Positions 34,206 through 43,112 of a DNA stretch of 64,000 nt are shown piece by piece. The position numbers and the translations under genes are program-made. This DNA is from Gammaproteobacteria bacterium (lineage in GTDB: Bacteria > Pseudomonadota > Gammaproteobacteria > SZUA-152). Each line of letters begins with the position of its first letter. The first letter of the stretch is position 1. Under the pieces are notes generated by a model, which saw nothing but the letters and a program-made list of their open reading frames with translations, had not been told where the DNA came from and searched no databases. The stretch is from positions 62,001-126,000 of the forward strand of contig JAOUJW010000009.1 of NCBI GenBank assembly GCA_029882975.1, read 5' to 3'.

Positions 34206-34688
34206 CTACATCATTTCCAAATCTTCTTTAATAGCGTCGATTCCGGCCTGAGCGCATTCCTCATCCAATTTGCCGTCTGGCGCTCCACTGACACCGATTG
34301 CACCGTACATTTCTCCTCCTGCTTGAATCGGTAAGCCACCGGCACCAAACATCAAATTATCCATATGAGCCAAAGAGCTGCTGCCTTGGCGCTCCATTGC
34401 AGAGGTGGCAGCCATAAACATGGCGGAAGTATTGGCTTTTTTCATACTCACTTCCACCGTCAAAAAAGGCGCCAACACATCCCGCAACATCACTTGAGAC
34501 TGACCGTTACGATCCACCACGGTAACTCCGACCTGGATGCCCTTTTTGCGGCAACTTTGGATAGCAGCACGCGCCATTTTTAGAGACGATTCCATGGTCA
34601 ATCGCTTGGTTGATATAACCAAAGGGTCATCACTGGCCCACAGACTGCTACAAAATACACTGAAAAAAATTAGGACTATGGCTCTCAT
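34206..34688 (-). CDS. HbpS/GlcG-like (DUF336) secreted protein
   Basis: A 160-residue protein with a signal peptide (MRAIVLIFFSVFCSSLWASD). The mature part is a GlcG/HbpS domain: LKMARAAIQSCRKKGIQVGVTVVDRNG, KANTSAMFMAATSAMERQG and the glycine-rich end FGAGGLPIQAGGEMYGAIGVSGAPDGKLDEECAQAGID, of which GGLPI and GAIGVSG are the key parts. HbpS proteins bind heme or cofactors and can sense redox state; in this host the role is unknown. The ATG at 34688 is chosen since it starts the signal peptide; the frame is open 30 codons upstream. Confidence 0.9.
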   Translation of the reverse strand: MRAIVLIFFSVFCSSLWASDDPLVISTKRLTMESSLKMARAAIQSCRKKGIQVGVTVVDRNGQSQVMLRDVLAPFLTVEVSMKKANTSAMFMAATSAMERQGSSSLAHMDNLMFGAGGLPIQAGGEMYGAIGVSGAPDGKLDEECAQAGIDAIKEDLEMM

Positions 34689-34834
34689 ATTCTGCTCCGC
34701 AATAGTGTTTACGACCAATATTCTTATCTCTATTTTAAAAAAATACAAGAAACAATACTCGAACCAAGCCCCTGCCACAATGGCCGGGGGCTTGAAGGCA
34801 GGACTTGTGACAGCTCACTACGAGGCTAAACCGC

Positions 34835-35161
34835 TTATGTTCTCCAGGAGGGTGGCACAACGGTATCCAATCCATTTTCGTCCAAGGTCCGCACGCAATC
34901 TCCGGGAACCGCTGTTTCGCAATGTTGCGCTATGGCTGGATTATGTTCCCTCCAATCGGCCGGGTCTGTGCAAACATATTTTGCCTCAAAGCCCGGTTGC
35001 CCCAAATTAACAAACTGCGCATCAATAACACAACACATCAACCGGCTCCGTAATATCTCATCCATTAACGGCCCGGTGAGACAAAGCCAATACTTTCGGA
35101 ACGAAGACACTTGATCCAGGCTTTGAATCAATTCACAAAAACTCATTACACAGCTAGGCAT
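34835..35161 (-). CDS. hypothetical cysteine-containing small protein
   Basis: A 108-residue protein without a recognised family. It contains eight cysteines (in PSCVMSFC, WLCLTG, LMCCVID, YVCTDP, QHCETA and GDCVRT), no membrane segment and no signal peptide. A ribosome-binding site GGAGG stands ten bases before its ATG, and it lies 26 bases after the exoprotein gene on the same strand, so the two could be co-transcribed. The start could be a few codons later. Codon use looks normal. A role alongside the exoprotein is only suggested by position. Confidence 0.6.
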   Translation of the reverse strand: MPSCVMSFCELIQSLDQVSSFRKYWLCLTGPLMDEILRSRLMCCVIDAQFVNLGQPGFEAKYVCTDPADWREHNPAIAQHCETAVPGDCVRTLDENGLDTVVPPSWRT

Positions 35162-35187
35162 AAGATAGTTTCCTCCCCTTATAAAAA

Positions 35188-37509
35188 CTACGATTGTTTA
35201 GAACACGTCAATTCCAGATCTGCTAATACATCCAACGAATCGCTTTCCCGCTTTGCATTCACTTTACTACTTACACCTTTCTCATACGCTACATACACAA
35301 ATCGATCTTCCATCCCTGGCAACAAATAGTCTGCATGGACGAAACTGTTTTCCTGCACCCCAAGATTACATTCATTCTTAGCAAAAGGTTTTAAGGCCAA
35401 ATAGTGACCGGGAATGTTTTCAATTGCTGAATTCAAATTATGTGCTTGAATAGAAATGACTCCATCCACAGATAAGTTGGACGACGCATCCAAGACCATA
35501 TCCGGAGACTGAATCACGGTTTGCGCTTTTAAAACAATATCCCCGCCCGCACCCTCGTCCGCATTGGTTTTTATGGCCCCACCCAGCAAAAACAACAACT
35601 GCGCATCCACGAAAACATTACCACCATTGGCAAAACCTGGATTGGCATCAGCACTGATGAACCCGTCTTTGATATAGACCATCCTGGAGGCACTAATCGA
35701 AATATCGCCCGGGTTTTCTACGTAATCGTTCAGTCCCAGCAGCGCAGCGCCGTCGGTGAGATAGAAGTCTTTAGCGCTAATGATAATATTGCCCTTACTC
35801 TGCGTTGCACTTGCGTCTGGTGCGTTTGCCAGCTGATTACTGACCAGAACCTTGGTGCGCGCAATACTAAACGCATCATCCTCATCATACCCCCTTTCCT
35901 GCCAATACTTGAAAGTATCTTCACTATAGCCACGGATTTCGACGACAGGAGCTTCGATAGTAACATCGCCAACTTTGCCACCCGAGGATACTCGGTCAGA
36001 CTTCACCACAGCTCCACCGCTGATTTTTATACTCTCATCAGCCGTTATCGTCAGGTCTCCAGCCTGCCCGCTAAGTGATTGTGAGGAAGTATTTATAGTG
36101 GTTGCGCTATAAGGCCTGGATAAAGAGGCGCCACTAATTTCTACATTCTTACCGTGTAAAGTAATATCACCGCCCCTGCCTTCACCAAATACGATATCGG
36201 TAGAAACTGCGCTCCCGTTTTTGACGGTCAGATTAGTCCTTGCGGTTATAGAAATATTCCCGGATTCAGAAGCTGCACCAACCATCTGACTGAGAATGTA
36301 ACCGCCTTCCATATTAAAACTGTCGGCCTGTATATCGACATTCCCACCGCTACTACCCGCGACTAAAACACCGGTGGGCTGCCACGGTGTATCGCTGCCT
36401 TCGATATTCACGGTACCCGCCTTGATATCAACATTCGCTGCTTTGCCGAATGCAATCGAATGAATTAGGGCAGAATGAGCCAATGTGACTTGCTCGGCCT
36501 CTATATCTATATCTCCTGCATCGCCAATACCCGAGGAACCTGCATGAATTTCGCTATTACTGATGCTGACTTCCTGGCCCAACTTAATATCAATCCCGCC
36601 ACCCTTGCCGGAAAAAAAGCTTTGGTTGTCAGCAGCGATTTCCGAATCCGTCACCGTTAAACGTCCCCCTCGAATCACCACCTTACCGCCGGTCGCGGCA
36701 CTAACATCCAGCGTAGCACCTGAATCCAGTTCAATATCCCCCAATGCCGTTTCCGAGTGACTAAGCACTGTATCTAAGGATTGAATTTGAGTACCCACTT
36801 CAAGCTCCGAGGTTAGCGTGCCTACCGCAGCAATTTGCACCGCACCGCCGCTAGAGCGTATCGCCGCCGCCTGGCCATCCTCCAATGCGGTCATGGTGAC
36901 ATTACCGGCGACAATGGTGACATCATGGGCACCGGCATCCAACTGGGCACCGCGTAACTCCACTGCCGCCGGGGCACTGGATGTAAATCCAAAGCTTGCC
37001 GGTGCCGCCACGCTCAAATCCAACCCCGAACTGGCAGCGGCAACGTTCATTTGCACACCGTCTTCAAAGCGCAAATAATCCGCCGTGCTCACATAAAAAG
37101 AACCATTGATATCCAGCGATGCACCTTCACCAAACAACACGCCGGCGGAATTCAGCAAATAAAAATCCGCTCCCTCAATTGAACTTTGAATTCGGCCGAA
37201 AATTTCCGATGGACTACCGCCGGTAACTCTTGTAATTACGTTGCCAATACTTTCATTACCGGTATGAGAAAAATGAGCGGTGTGATTTTGTTCTACATTG
37301 AAGCTACCGAAGCTATGAAACAGATTCTGCCCGGAAATAGTGCCCAACTCTGAGCGGATATCATATGTCATCACTCCCGTATCCGGATGCTGCTCAGCCA
37401 AAATAGCACCTGCGGGTGCAGCACCGGTACTGCCATCGCGCACAACTTCGGCATAAGCAAGGTTATTCAATAACACGGGAATGGCCAGTATCGTGAAACT
37501 CTTTTTCAT
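35188..37509 (-). CDS. filamentous-haemagglutinin-type exoprotein (TpsA-like)
   Basis: A 773-residue secreted protein. After a signal peptide (to about LNNLAYAEVV) comes the two-partner secretion domain of about 240 residues, with the marks AEQHPDTGVMTYDIRSELGTIS (part), NLFHSFGSFNV, ADFYLLNSAGVLFGEGASLDINGSFYVS (part). The rest is a long run of short strands (GNISITAR, GGDITLHGK, VFVDAQ) that should form a right-handed beta-helix, and it ends in a small cysteine pair region (NECNLGVQ and LTCSKQS). No TpsB transporter is in the window. The ATG at 37509 has GGAG six bases upstream and is preferred to one four codons earlier. Confidence 0.88.
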   Translation of the reverse strand: MKKSFTILAIPVLLNNLAYAEVVRDGSTGAAPAGAILAEQHPDTGVMTYDIRSELGTISGQNLFHSFGSFNVEQNHTAHFSHTGNESIGNVITRVTGGSPSEIFGRIQSSIEGADFYLLNSAGVLFGEGASLDINGSFYVSTADYLRFEDGVQMNVAAASSGLDLSVAAPASFGFTSSAPAAVELRGAQLDAGAHDVTIVAGNVTMTALEDGQAAAIRSSGGAVQIAAVGTLTSELEVGTQIQSLDTVLSHSETALGDIELDSGATLDVSAATGGKVVIRGGRLTVTDSEIAADNQSFFSGKGGGIDIKLGQEVSISNSEIHAGSSGIGDAGDIDIEAEQVTLAHSALIHSIAFGKAANVDIKAGTVNIEGSDTPWQPTGVLVAGSSGGNVDIQADSFNMEGGYILSQMVGAASESGNISITARTNLTVKNGSAVSTDIVFGEGRGGDITLHGKNVEISGASLSRPYSATTINTSSQSLSGQAGDLTITADESIKISGGAVVKSDRVSSGGKVGDVTIEAPVVEIRGYSEDTFKYWQERGYDEDDAFSIARTKVLVSNQLANAPDASATQSKGNIIISAKDFYLTDGAALLGLNDYVENPGDISISASRMVYIKDGFISADANPGFANGGNVFVDAQLLFLLGGAIKTNADEGAGGDIVLKAQTVIQSPDMVLDASSNLSVDGVISIQAHNLNSAIENIPGHYLALKPFAKNECNLGVQENSFVHADYLLPGMEDRFVYVAYEKGVSSKVNAKRESDSLDVLADLELTCSKQS

Positions 37510-37895
37510 CGAGCACTCCATAACAAATTCTTACCCTTTGCGACAGGGACGCGTGTGATGTTATGTCAGAAAGATTCGAAAGGGTAATACTTATTTAATC
37601 GTTCACAGCGAGTTTACCAGCATAGACAAGCACTAAGAAAGTTATTTAAACAAGCAGGCTCAAATGTCATTGGGTAAAGCGAAGAAAAGAAACAAAACGT
37701 CGATAGTTTTTACACTACTGCAGGATAATGGATAACATTTAACCAAGTAGCAAATAATCCCCTCGTTGCGTATACAGTTATGCCTGCCTCGCAACCCATC
37801 ACGCAAGGGTTAAATACCAAGATGTCGACGGCAAAACGGAAAGGAAAATCCCGAAGCACGATGATACACGTGCTTCGGGTTGAAGCCGGGCGTGA
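37510..37895. other. intergenic region between the exoprotein and YdgA-like genes
   Basis: A 386-base stretch with no gene. It contains the terminator of the YdgA-like gene (37850-37879) and otherwise the promoter region of the exoprotein gene. I see no repeat or small ORF of note. Confidence 0.5.
37850..37879 (-). terminator. rho-independent terminator of the YdgA-like gene
   Basis: The eleven-base stem CCCGAAGCACG/CGTGCTTCGGG (37850-37860 and 37869-37879, loop ATGATACA) begins 17 bases after the stop. On the minus strand it is followed by ATTTTCCTTTCC, a modest T-rich tail. Confidence 0.8.
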
Positions 37896-39326
37896 TTATT
37901 GCGGAGCTTGCTCCATGGAAGCGGCTGCGGGGTCTTGCGAGTCACCGCCCATTGACGGCTGCGCCCCACCCATGGGCGGCCCAAAGGGTAAAGGCAATTC
38001 GGTGCCATTAAGCGTTAACCTGGAATCTTTAAACTCGGCATGGGCCGTATAGTTATTACCTTGCTCTTTCACGTATCCGGCCTGGATAAACTGGGGCACT
38101 TGCTGCCCCAGCGGCGTCATCGCGAGCAAAAACTTGGGAATATTGACCTTAACGTCAGCAGAAGTCCGGCTGAGCAGATCAACAGGCATATTCATAGTTT
38201 GCATGCTCATATCCGCATCCAAAGCTTTGAAGTCCACATTAATGTCAATATTACCATCACCTTGCTCAGTCCCGACCTTTACCGCCTGGCCCAGATTGAT
38301 GTTGCGTTTCAGGAGTTGGTCAGCCACTCCCATGAGTTGACCCATCATAAGTGCAATATCCGGTTGCGCGCCTTGTTTGGATTGCTCTTCCAGTACTTTT
38401 CCATAGTCCACAAATGCTTTAACGTCCAAATTACGCATGGAAAATTTTGCATCCAGGTTATTAATGGGCAAGGGTGCGCCACTGGAGGAAGATATTTTCT
38501 CTATGCTGGTGCTGAACTCATAATCAAAGGTTTCTTTATTGTTATCCGTCACCTTGTAGGTCATCTTGTTATTCGTCAATGTCACCGGGACCATGGCATT
38601 ACCGATGTCGATAACAGCAATTTTCACACTGCCGTCGCCGGAGTACAGATTGGCGGCAAACTGCTGCAAATTGAAATCGCTGCTGATGTTCTCCAATTTG
38701 AATTGGGTTTCATCCCCTCGAGCGGAGCTCTCTTTTACCATCAGCAATGGCATACTGACCAAACCGGAAATTTGTTTGCCGTCTGATGAAACATCCATAT
38801 CTCCGTTCATACCGGAGAACGACACTGACGTCATTTGTTTGACTGTATTGCCTAAGGGATCGGTCACTTCACGTTCATCCTGGAAATCGGCCTTAGGAAC
38901 ATTCAAATACATTTTCACGCTGCTGGCATATCCCACTACGGTATCGATGCTGGGCTCTTGGCCTCCGAAAAACTTGTCCACAGTGTTTTTGGCATTTTCG
39001 TCTTCGATAAGTAATTTTGTACGCACATGAGCAACACCGGTCGCAGTACTGCCATTGTTCAACGTGAACACCGGCATGGTGTTCACCTGGTGCTGTAGAG
39101 TGAACTCTACGGGAGTGGTTGGATCATTGAGTTTTATTTTGGTTGTAGCTTCTCCTCCAAACAAACCTTTTTTGTAGCTGCTGTCCATAACCGACAGCAA
39201 AGGGTGTTTGTCTATTGCTTCATGGGCAGCATTGAGTTGTCCTTCTGCCATTTGACCCGCCACTAATACTTGCCCGGCCACCAACACCAAAATGGCAGCT
39301 CCTGAGCCAATTACTATTTTTTTCAT
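37896..39326 (-). CDS. ydgA: YdgA family protein (DUF945)
   Basis: A 476-residue envelope protein of the DUF945/YdgA family. It starts with a single membrane anchor (KKIVIGSGAAILVLVAGQVLVAGQ), then the family sequence TKIKLNDPTTPVEFTLQHQVNTMP and a long beta-rich mature part, ending in a proline-, methionine- and glutamine-rich tail (FGPPMGGAQPSMGG). The function is unknown in E. coli as well. It is preceded by a gene-poor stretch of 297 bases and ended by a good terminator, so it is a single-gene unit. Confidence 0.85.
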   Translation of the reverse strand: MKKIVIGSGAAILVLVAGQVLVAGQMAEGQLNAAHEAIDKHPLLSVMDSSYKKGLFGGEATTKIKLNDPTTPVEFTLQHQVNTMPVFTLNNGSTATGVAHVRTKLLIEDENAKNTVDKFFGGQEPSIDTVVGYASSVKMYLNVPKADFQDEREVTDPLGNTVKQMTSVSFSGMNGDMDVSSDGKQISGLVSMPLLMVKESSARGDETQFKLENISSDFNLQQFAANLYSGDGSVKIAVIDIGNAMVPVTLTNNKMTYKVTDNNKETFDYEFSTSIEKISSSSGAPLPINNLDAKFSMRNLDVKAFVDYGKVLEEQSKQGAQPDIALMMGQLMGVADQLLKRNINLGQAVKVGTEQGDGNIDINVDFKALDADMSMQTMNMPVDLLSRTSADVKVNIPKFLLAMTPLGQQVPQFIQAGYVKEQGNNYTAHAEFKDSRLTLNGTELPLPFGPPMGGAQPSMGGDSQDPAAASMEQAPQ

Positions 39327-39623
39327 TTCTATCTCCGGTTTTAAAGTGTGTTGACTGCTACGCCATGCGCGGTGCTATATCCGTGATAAACCGGCAAGAA
39401 AATCCAACAGCATAAGAAAAATAGTTTGCTGTTTATGCCAGGGCCTGGCGCGGCTCAAATAGTATCGTAAGTACCGAGCAAATTGATGTGAAATATTGCC
39501 ATTAAGAATAGCAACAAAATCTTAGTTTAAAAGCAAAAGCTCAAAATCTGTGCAAATAATACGCCACCTTAACAAAAAGGAAGAACAAGGACCTACTCTC
39601 ATAGGCCGGGCTATACTGGAAAC

Positions 39624-40220
39624 ATGAACTACATCGACACAGTAAAACAGCTGGGTTATCCGGCCGACACCATTAAAGGCTACGCTGTAAACGAGATTCC
39701 CGACCATATTCCGCACGCACTGGCAACATACTATCATCAAGTTGGGAAAATGGCGTTCAATATGGCTCACAATGAACTATACCCGCCCAAAGCACTGACA
39801 CAACAGGATCAACGCTGGGTATTCATGCATGAGAACCAGAGTGTTGCCTATTGGGCGTTTGATTGCAACTCAACCGAACCCGATCCACTGGTTCTCCAAT
39901 ACCTGTCTTGTGAAAACGGTTACGAGTGGCACCCGGAGACACAGCTGCAGGAATTTCTAACACGCATGATGTATTTTCAAACCAGCATGGGTGGGTTTCC
40001 CTATTGCGGCACCTCAGACAATCATTCCCTACTGCTACAACTTCAACAACAGTGGAACGTGACACCATACAATTTCGACGGGATGAGTTTTATTGTGCAA
40101 AAAGGCATTGTGGTATTGGCTTTTGACGCCAAGGAACTGGATATTTTCGTTTCTGCTTATTATGAAAGCAAACTGGAAGAATTCGAAAATACTTTCCAGC
40201 TGCAGCTGGAACACCTCTAG
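39624..40220 (+). CDS. hypothetical protein, possible SUKH-like (Smi1/Knr4) member
   Basis: A 198-residue soluble protein. Its N-terminal pattern (LGYPADTIKGYAVNEIPDHIPHALATYYHQVGKM, with the L.P..Y..G-like IPHALATYYHQVG) and QQDQRWVFMHENQSVAYWAFDC recall SUKH/Smi1 immunity proteins, which protect against toxins, but the match is weak and I do not claim the family. There are no membrane segments. It is the first gene of the accessory block and is followed by a long gap and the RES-Xre pair. It may be an orphan immunity protein. Confidence 0.55.
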   Translation: MNYIDTVKQLGYPADTIKGYAVNEIPDHIPHALATYYHQVGKMAFNMAHNELYPPKALTQQDQRWVFMHENQSVAYWAFDCNSTEPDPLVLQYLSCENGYEWHPETQLQEFLTRMMYFQTSMGGFPYCGTSDNHSLLLQLQQQWNVTPYNFDGMSFIVQKGIVVLAFDAKELDIFVSAYYESKLEEFENTFQLQLEHL

Positions 40221-40602
40221 GGTAAACCATATGATAGTATAGTAACTCAGCGGCCTTTAAGTCCGGTAAAAATTCACAGTTTCTAATACAACAGCCCCCC
40301 AAGCAGTACACTTGCCGAAATAAAAAAGCGTGCGACAGACATTACTCCCCCCCGACTGAATTGTTTATTAATAAGTCGGTAATTTGGGTGCAGACATCTA
40401 CCCGACATTACCTCGCGTAGAAACAAGTACCAAATCACCGCGGTTATTCAAATATTCAAAAAATGTATCTGTTTGTTTTTGTTATATTTTAATCAAGCTT
40501 ATCAACCCGACTCTATGCCACATAAGTACTATTGATTGGCAGATTTTGCTCATCCAGCGATACTCTTATATGATAGCAATCCACTAATATGGGAGTCTGT
40601 GA
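40221..40602 (+). other. leader region of the RES-Xre operon
   Basis: A 382-base stretch with no gene, AT-rich in its second half. It contains a sigma-70-like promoter (40546-40574) and the ribosome-binding site GGGAG (40591-40595) of the antitoxin gene. No inverted repeat suitable as an operator is clear. Confidence 0.5.
40546..40574 (+). promoter_or_regulatory. probable sigma-70 promoter of the toxin-antitoxin operon
   Basis: TTGCTC (40546-40551) and TATGAT (40569-40574) are separated by 17 bases. The -10 box matches five of six positions of TATAAT, the -35 box three of six. It lies 28 bases upstream of the antitoxin start. The Xre-type antitoxin would be expected to bind here. Confidence 0.45.
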
Positions 40603-40992
40603 ATGCACCCGCAAACCAAGCAAATACCGGCCAATGTTGGCCCGGCAGCCTTGCGGACCTTCTTTAACATACTGGAGCAATGGCAATTGTCCCCGGCCGA
40701 AGGCCAATCCTTACTGGGGGTACCCGAGAGCACTTATTTCCGTTGGAAGAAACAACCCAATAGTGCCAACGTTGATTCCGACAAACTGGAGAGAATGTCT
40801 TATATTTTCGGTATCTATAAAGCCCTACGCTTGCTCTATAGCGACGAAGGCATAGCCGACGGCTGGCTATGCCGCAACAATGAGAACCCATTATTCAACG
40901 GACAAAAACCACTGCAACGACTGCTCAGCGGACAAGTGGCCGACCTCTATGTGATTCGCCAACACCTGGATGCCAGACGGGGTATGGTTTGA
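40603..40992 (+). CDS. Xre/MbcA/ParS-type antitoxin
   Basis: A 129-residue protein with an N-terminal Xre-like helix-turn-helix (QLSPAEGQSLLGVPESTYFRWKK) and a C-terminal DUF2384 (MbcA/ParS) domain with IADGWLCRNNENPLFNGQKPL and HLDARRG; the key parts are quoted. It should bind and neutralise the RES toxin encoded next, and repress its own promoter as in RES-Xre systems. The stop overlaps the toxin start. A ribosome-binding site GGGAG precedes the ATG. Confidence 0.9.
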   Translation: MHPQTKQIPANVGPAALRTFFNILEQWQLSPAEGQSLLGVPESTYFRWKKQPNSANVDSDKLERMSYIFGIYKALRLLYSDEGIADGWLCRNNENPLFNGQKPLQRLLSGQVADLYVIRQHLDARRGMV

Positions 40993-41687
40993 CCCCACGG
41001 ATTAGCGAAACCTTCTGGCCCAAAGCATTTCGAATCATTAGCAGCCGATTCCCACCCATTGGTATATTCGACAAAGTCGCCAAGCCTGAAGATCTTGAGG
41101 CTATTTTCTACGTGGAATCCCTCACTAACCCCCGGCTTCGTGATCAAATGGGCGCCATAACATTGGTAAAACCCGAAGACCGATTATCGGGCCAGGGCAC
41201 CACACCCATCATGGCGGCTTTCACTCACCTCAACCCCAGCGGTAGCCGTTTCTCCAACGGCGAGTACGGTGTCTACTACGCCGCCAACCAACGGCAAACC
41301 GCAATTGCCGAAACGGTTTTTCATGTGGCACGATGGGCCAAAGAGTCCAACGACCCGCCCACCTCATTTGTTATGCGTGTCTATATCGGTCGGCTCAATA
41401 AAAAGCCCTATCATGATTTAAGAGACCAAGAGACACTGCACCCCGAGTACTTCAACCCCGACCCCAGTCAGTACGGCCCGCCACAACAACTCGCCGCAAC
41501 CTTGCGCCAAGCCGGTAGCTGGGGCCTGTTATACCATAGCGTGCGCGACGCAAGCGGAGAATGCGTCGCCGCTTTTCGCCCGCCTGCCCTCGGCAACGTC
41601 CACCAAGGACCTCACCTGGCGTTTCATTGGGACGGGAAAAATATTGTCGATGTTTTGGAGCTGCGTTCTTTGGGGCTACCCGCGTAA
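40989..41687 (+). CDS. RES domain toxin
   Basis: A 232-residue RES-domain protein. RES toxins degrade or modify NAD+ by an ADP-ribosyltransferase-like fold. The marks are the R, G, S motif region: WPKAFRIISSRFPP, GSRFSNGEYGVYYAANQRQTAIAETVFH (key: GRF-like SRFSNG and GVYYA) and FVMRVYIGRLN. It starts at a TTG that overlaps the antitoxin's stop (TTGA). It should inhibit growth if the antitoxin is lost. No further partner is present, so this is a classic two-gene module of the accessory block. Confidence 0.92.
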   Translation: MTPRISETFWPKAFRIISSRFPPIGIFDKVAKPEDLEAIFYVESLTNPRLRDQMGAITLVKPEDRLSGQGTTPIMAAFTHLNPSGSRFSNGEYGVYYAANQRQTAIAETVFHVARWAKESNDPPTSFVMRVYIGRLNKKPYHDLRDQETLHPEYFNPDPSQYGPPQQLAATLRQAGSWGLLYHSVRDASGECVAAFRPPALGNVHQGPHLAFHWDGKNIVDVLELRSLGLPA

Positions 41688-41887
41688 TCCGAACCCGCCA
41701 ATTTGTACGTTTTTTGTTCGCATAATGCGTTCCAGGATATTGTCTAATCGTTTTGCAGTTGTGTTCGTGATAATTTAACGTACACTATAAATAAGTTTAC
41801 GAAATCTATGTGTCGTGGTAACAGTAGCATTCGTCAACCTTTGGCCGCATTAAGGAGAATAGAGCCGGCTCATCACCGGCGAGGCAA

Positions 41888-42106
41888 ATGAATATGCGTA
41901 ACAAAACAGACAGTAAAGCAGAAAGCAACGTTTCGCCGCTCGACAAAGAGGCCGTCTTAATGCGGTCTTTAGATGACCAAAAAAACATCGCCGCCAGACA
42001 AGCCCGAGGCAACCTAAGTTTATCGAGGGGCTGGTATAAAACCCAAAACGAAATTGACAGCGAAAGAGAGCATATACTCTCAATAAAATCTTTACTGTTT
42101 AAGTGA
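41888..42106 (+). CDS. possible small protein running into a tandem repeat
   Basis: A 72-codon frame starting MNMRNKTDSKAESNVSPLDKEA and ending ...ILSIKSLLFK. It is hydrophilic and charged with no known motif. The stop TGA (42104-42106) lies inside the first 16-base unit of the tandem repeat that follows, so the repeat was built from or includes the end of this gene. A weak GGAG-like site lies upstream. It may be a small regulator or an inactive remnant; evidence for expression is lacking. Confidence 0.4.
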   Translation: MNMRNKTDSKAESNVSPLDKEAVLMRSLDDQKNIAARQARGNLSLSRGWYKTQNEIDSEREHILSIKSLLFK

Positions 42107-42190
42107 AACGCTGTTTAAGTGAAACGCTGTTTAAGTGAAACGCTGTTTAAGTGAAGCGCTGTTTAAGTGAAGCGCTGTTTAAGCGAAGCC
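42095..42190. repeat. 16-bp tandem repeat, six units
   Basis: Six 16-base units starting CTGTTTAAGTGAAACG run from 42095 to 42190. Units 1 to 3 are identical, 4 and 5 differ at one base (GAAGCG) and the last has two further changes. The first unit holds the stop codon of the small ORF. Since 16 is not a multiple of three, the units change frame along the array. It has no spacers. Confidence 0.9.
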
Positions 42191-42257
42191 CAGCAAAGGC
42201 AGCTGAACAAAAAACAAGTCGACAATAAAAATAACACACCTGTTTCCGGATCACGTA

Positions 42258-43034
42258 ATGAACGACAACCATAGAGGCTCCACTGGAGACACCTCAAACC
42301 ATACCACGCACACCCCCATCAACACCGAAGACTTACTGACAAGGCGCGCTGTAGATCCGGCTATTAGAGAGATCGGCAAACTGTATAAGGAAGCCGAAGA
42401 CAAAATCAAAGAAATCGAACACATTGGCGAAGGCCTGGTAGTACCTGCAATTAACGAACTCCGATACGCCGGTCATCACGTATTAAAATCGCTCAACACC
42501 CGAGACACCCACCAATCCACCGACGAATTGGGTAAAGCCAAAAAACACTGCAAACGCGCCATCTACGACGCCTCCGAAGCCGGCCTCTTATACCTGTTTC
42601 GTGTCTACAAAAACTTCCGCGAAGACTACCGCCGCTTGAACTTGCAACCGCACTTTAGCAACTACGAAGAAAAAGTGGCTACCGTAAAAAAGGCCTACCA
42701 ATTGCTGGAACAACGTCACGCCGAAGAAAACAAAGACGAGCTATACCAAAAATTTTACGAAACCTACCGCTCCTTAAAAGAAACCATAGAAACCTTCGAA
42801 AACAGCCGTGACGACTTAAACCGCGTCATTGTGAACGAACGCTGGAAGTTCGTAACTATCGCCGTATCCGTTATCAGCGTTTCCATCGCCGTACTCGCAC
42901 TATTTGGCTTTGGAAAACCCAACAAATACACCGCCTACGAACAATGCGTCGCGTTGACCCAAAGCAATCAACCCAACCTCACTCACAACAAAGTCTTGGA
43001 AAAATGTAATTCGTTGTTACCGAAGTTGCCTTAA
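42258..43034 (+). CDS. unknown coiled-coil protein with one C-terminal membrane segment
   Basis: A 258-residue protein that I cannot assign. Residues 1-35 are hydrophilic and threonine- and histidine-rich. Residues 40-200 are strongly helical and charged (IREIGKLYKEAEDKIKEIEHIGEG, HCKRAIYDASEAGLLYLFRVYKNF, KDELYQKFYETYRSLKETIE), with likely coiled coils. A membrane segment follows at about 203-226 (WKFVTIAVSVISVSIAVLALFG), and the last 35 residues, with two cysteines (YEQCVAL and EKCNSLLP), would lie across the membrane. Such a design suits an effector or sensor. It begins 67 bases after the tandem repeat. Confidence 0.65.
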   Translation: MNDNHRGSTGDTSNHTTHTPINTEDLLTRRAVDPAIREIGKLYKEAEDKIKEIEHIGEGLVVPAINELRYAGHHVLKSLNTRDTHQSTDELGKAKKHCKRAIYDASEAGLLYLFRVYKNFREDYRRLNLQPHFSNYEEKVATVKKAYQLLEQRHAEENKDELYQKFYETYRSLKETIETFENSRDDLNRVIVNERWKFVTIAVSVISVSIAVLALFGFGKPNKYTAYEQCVALTQSNQPNLTHNKVLEKCNSLLPKLP

Positions 43035-43112
43035 GGTACGCGAATATTTGAGAAGGAGTTGTTAAATACCAATCACGTATGCAAACCGATTTAAACAGGT
43101 GAATTGTCAGCC

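Noticed and set aside
38040-38786. 248-codon plus-strand ORF antisense to the YdgA-like gene
   Set aside because: It is a shadow of the real gene; its sequence is histidine- and leucine-rich with no domain.
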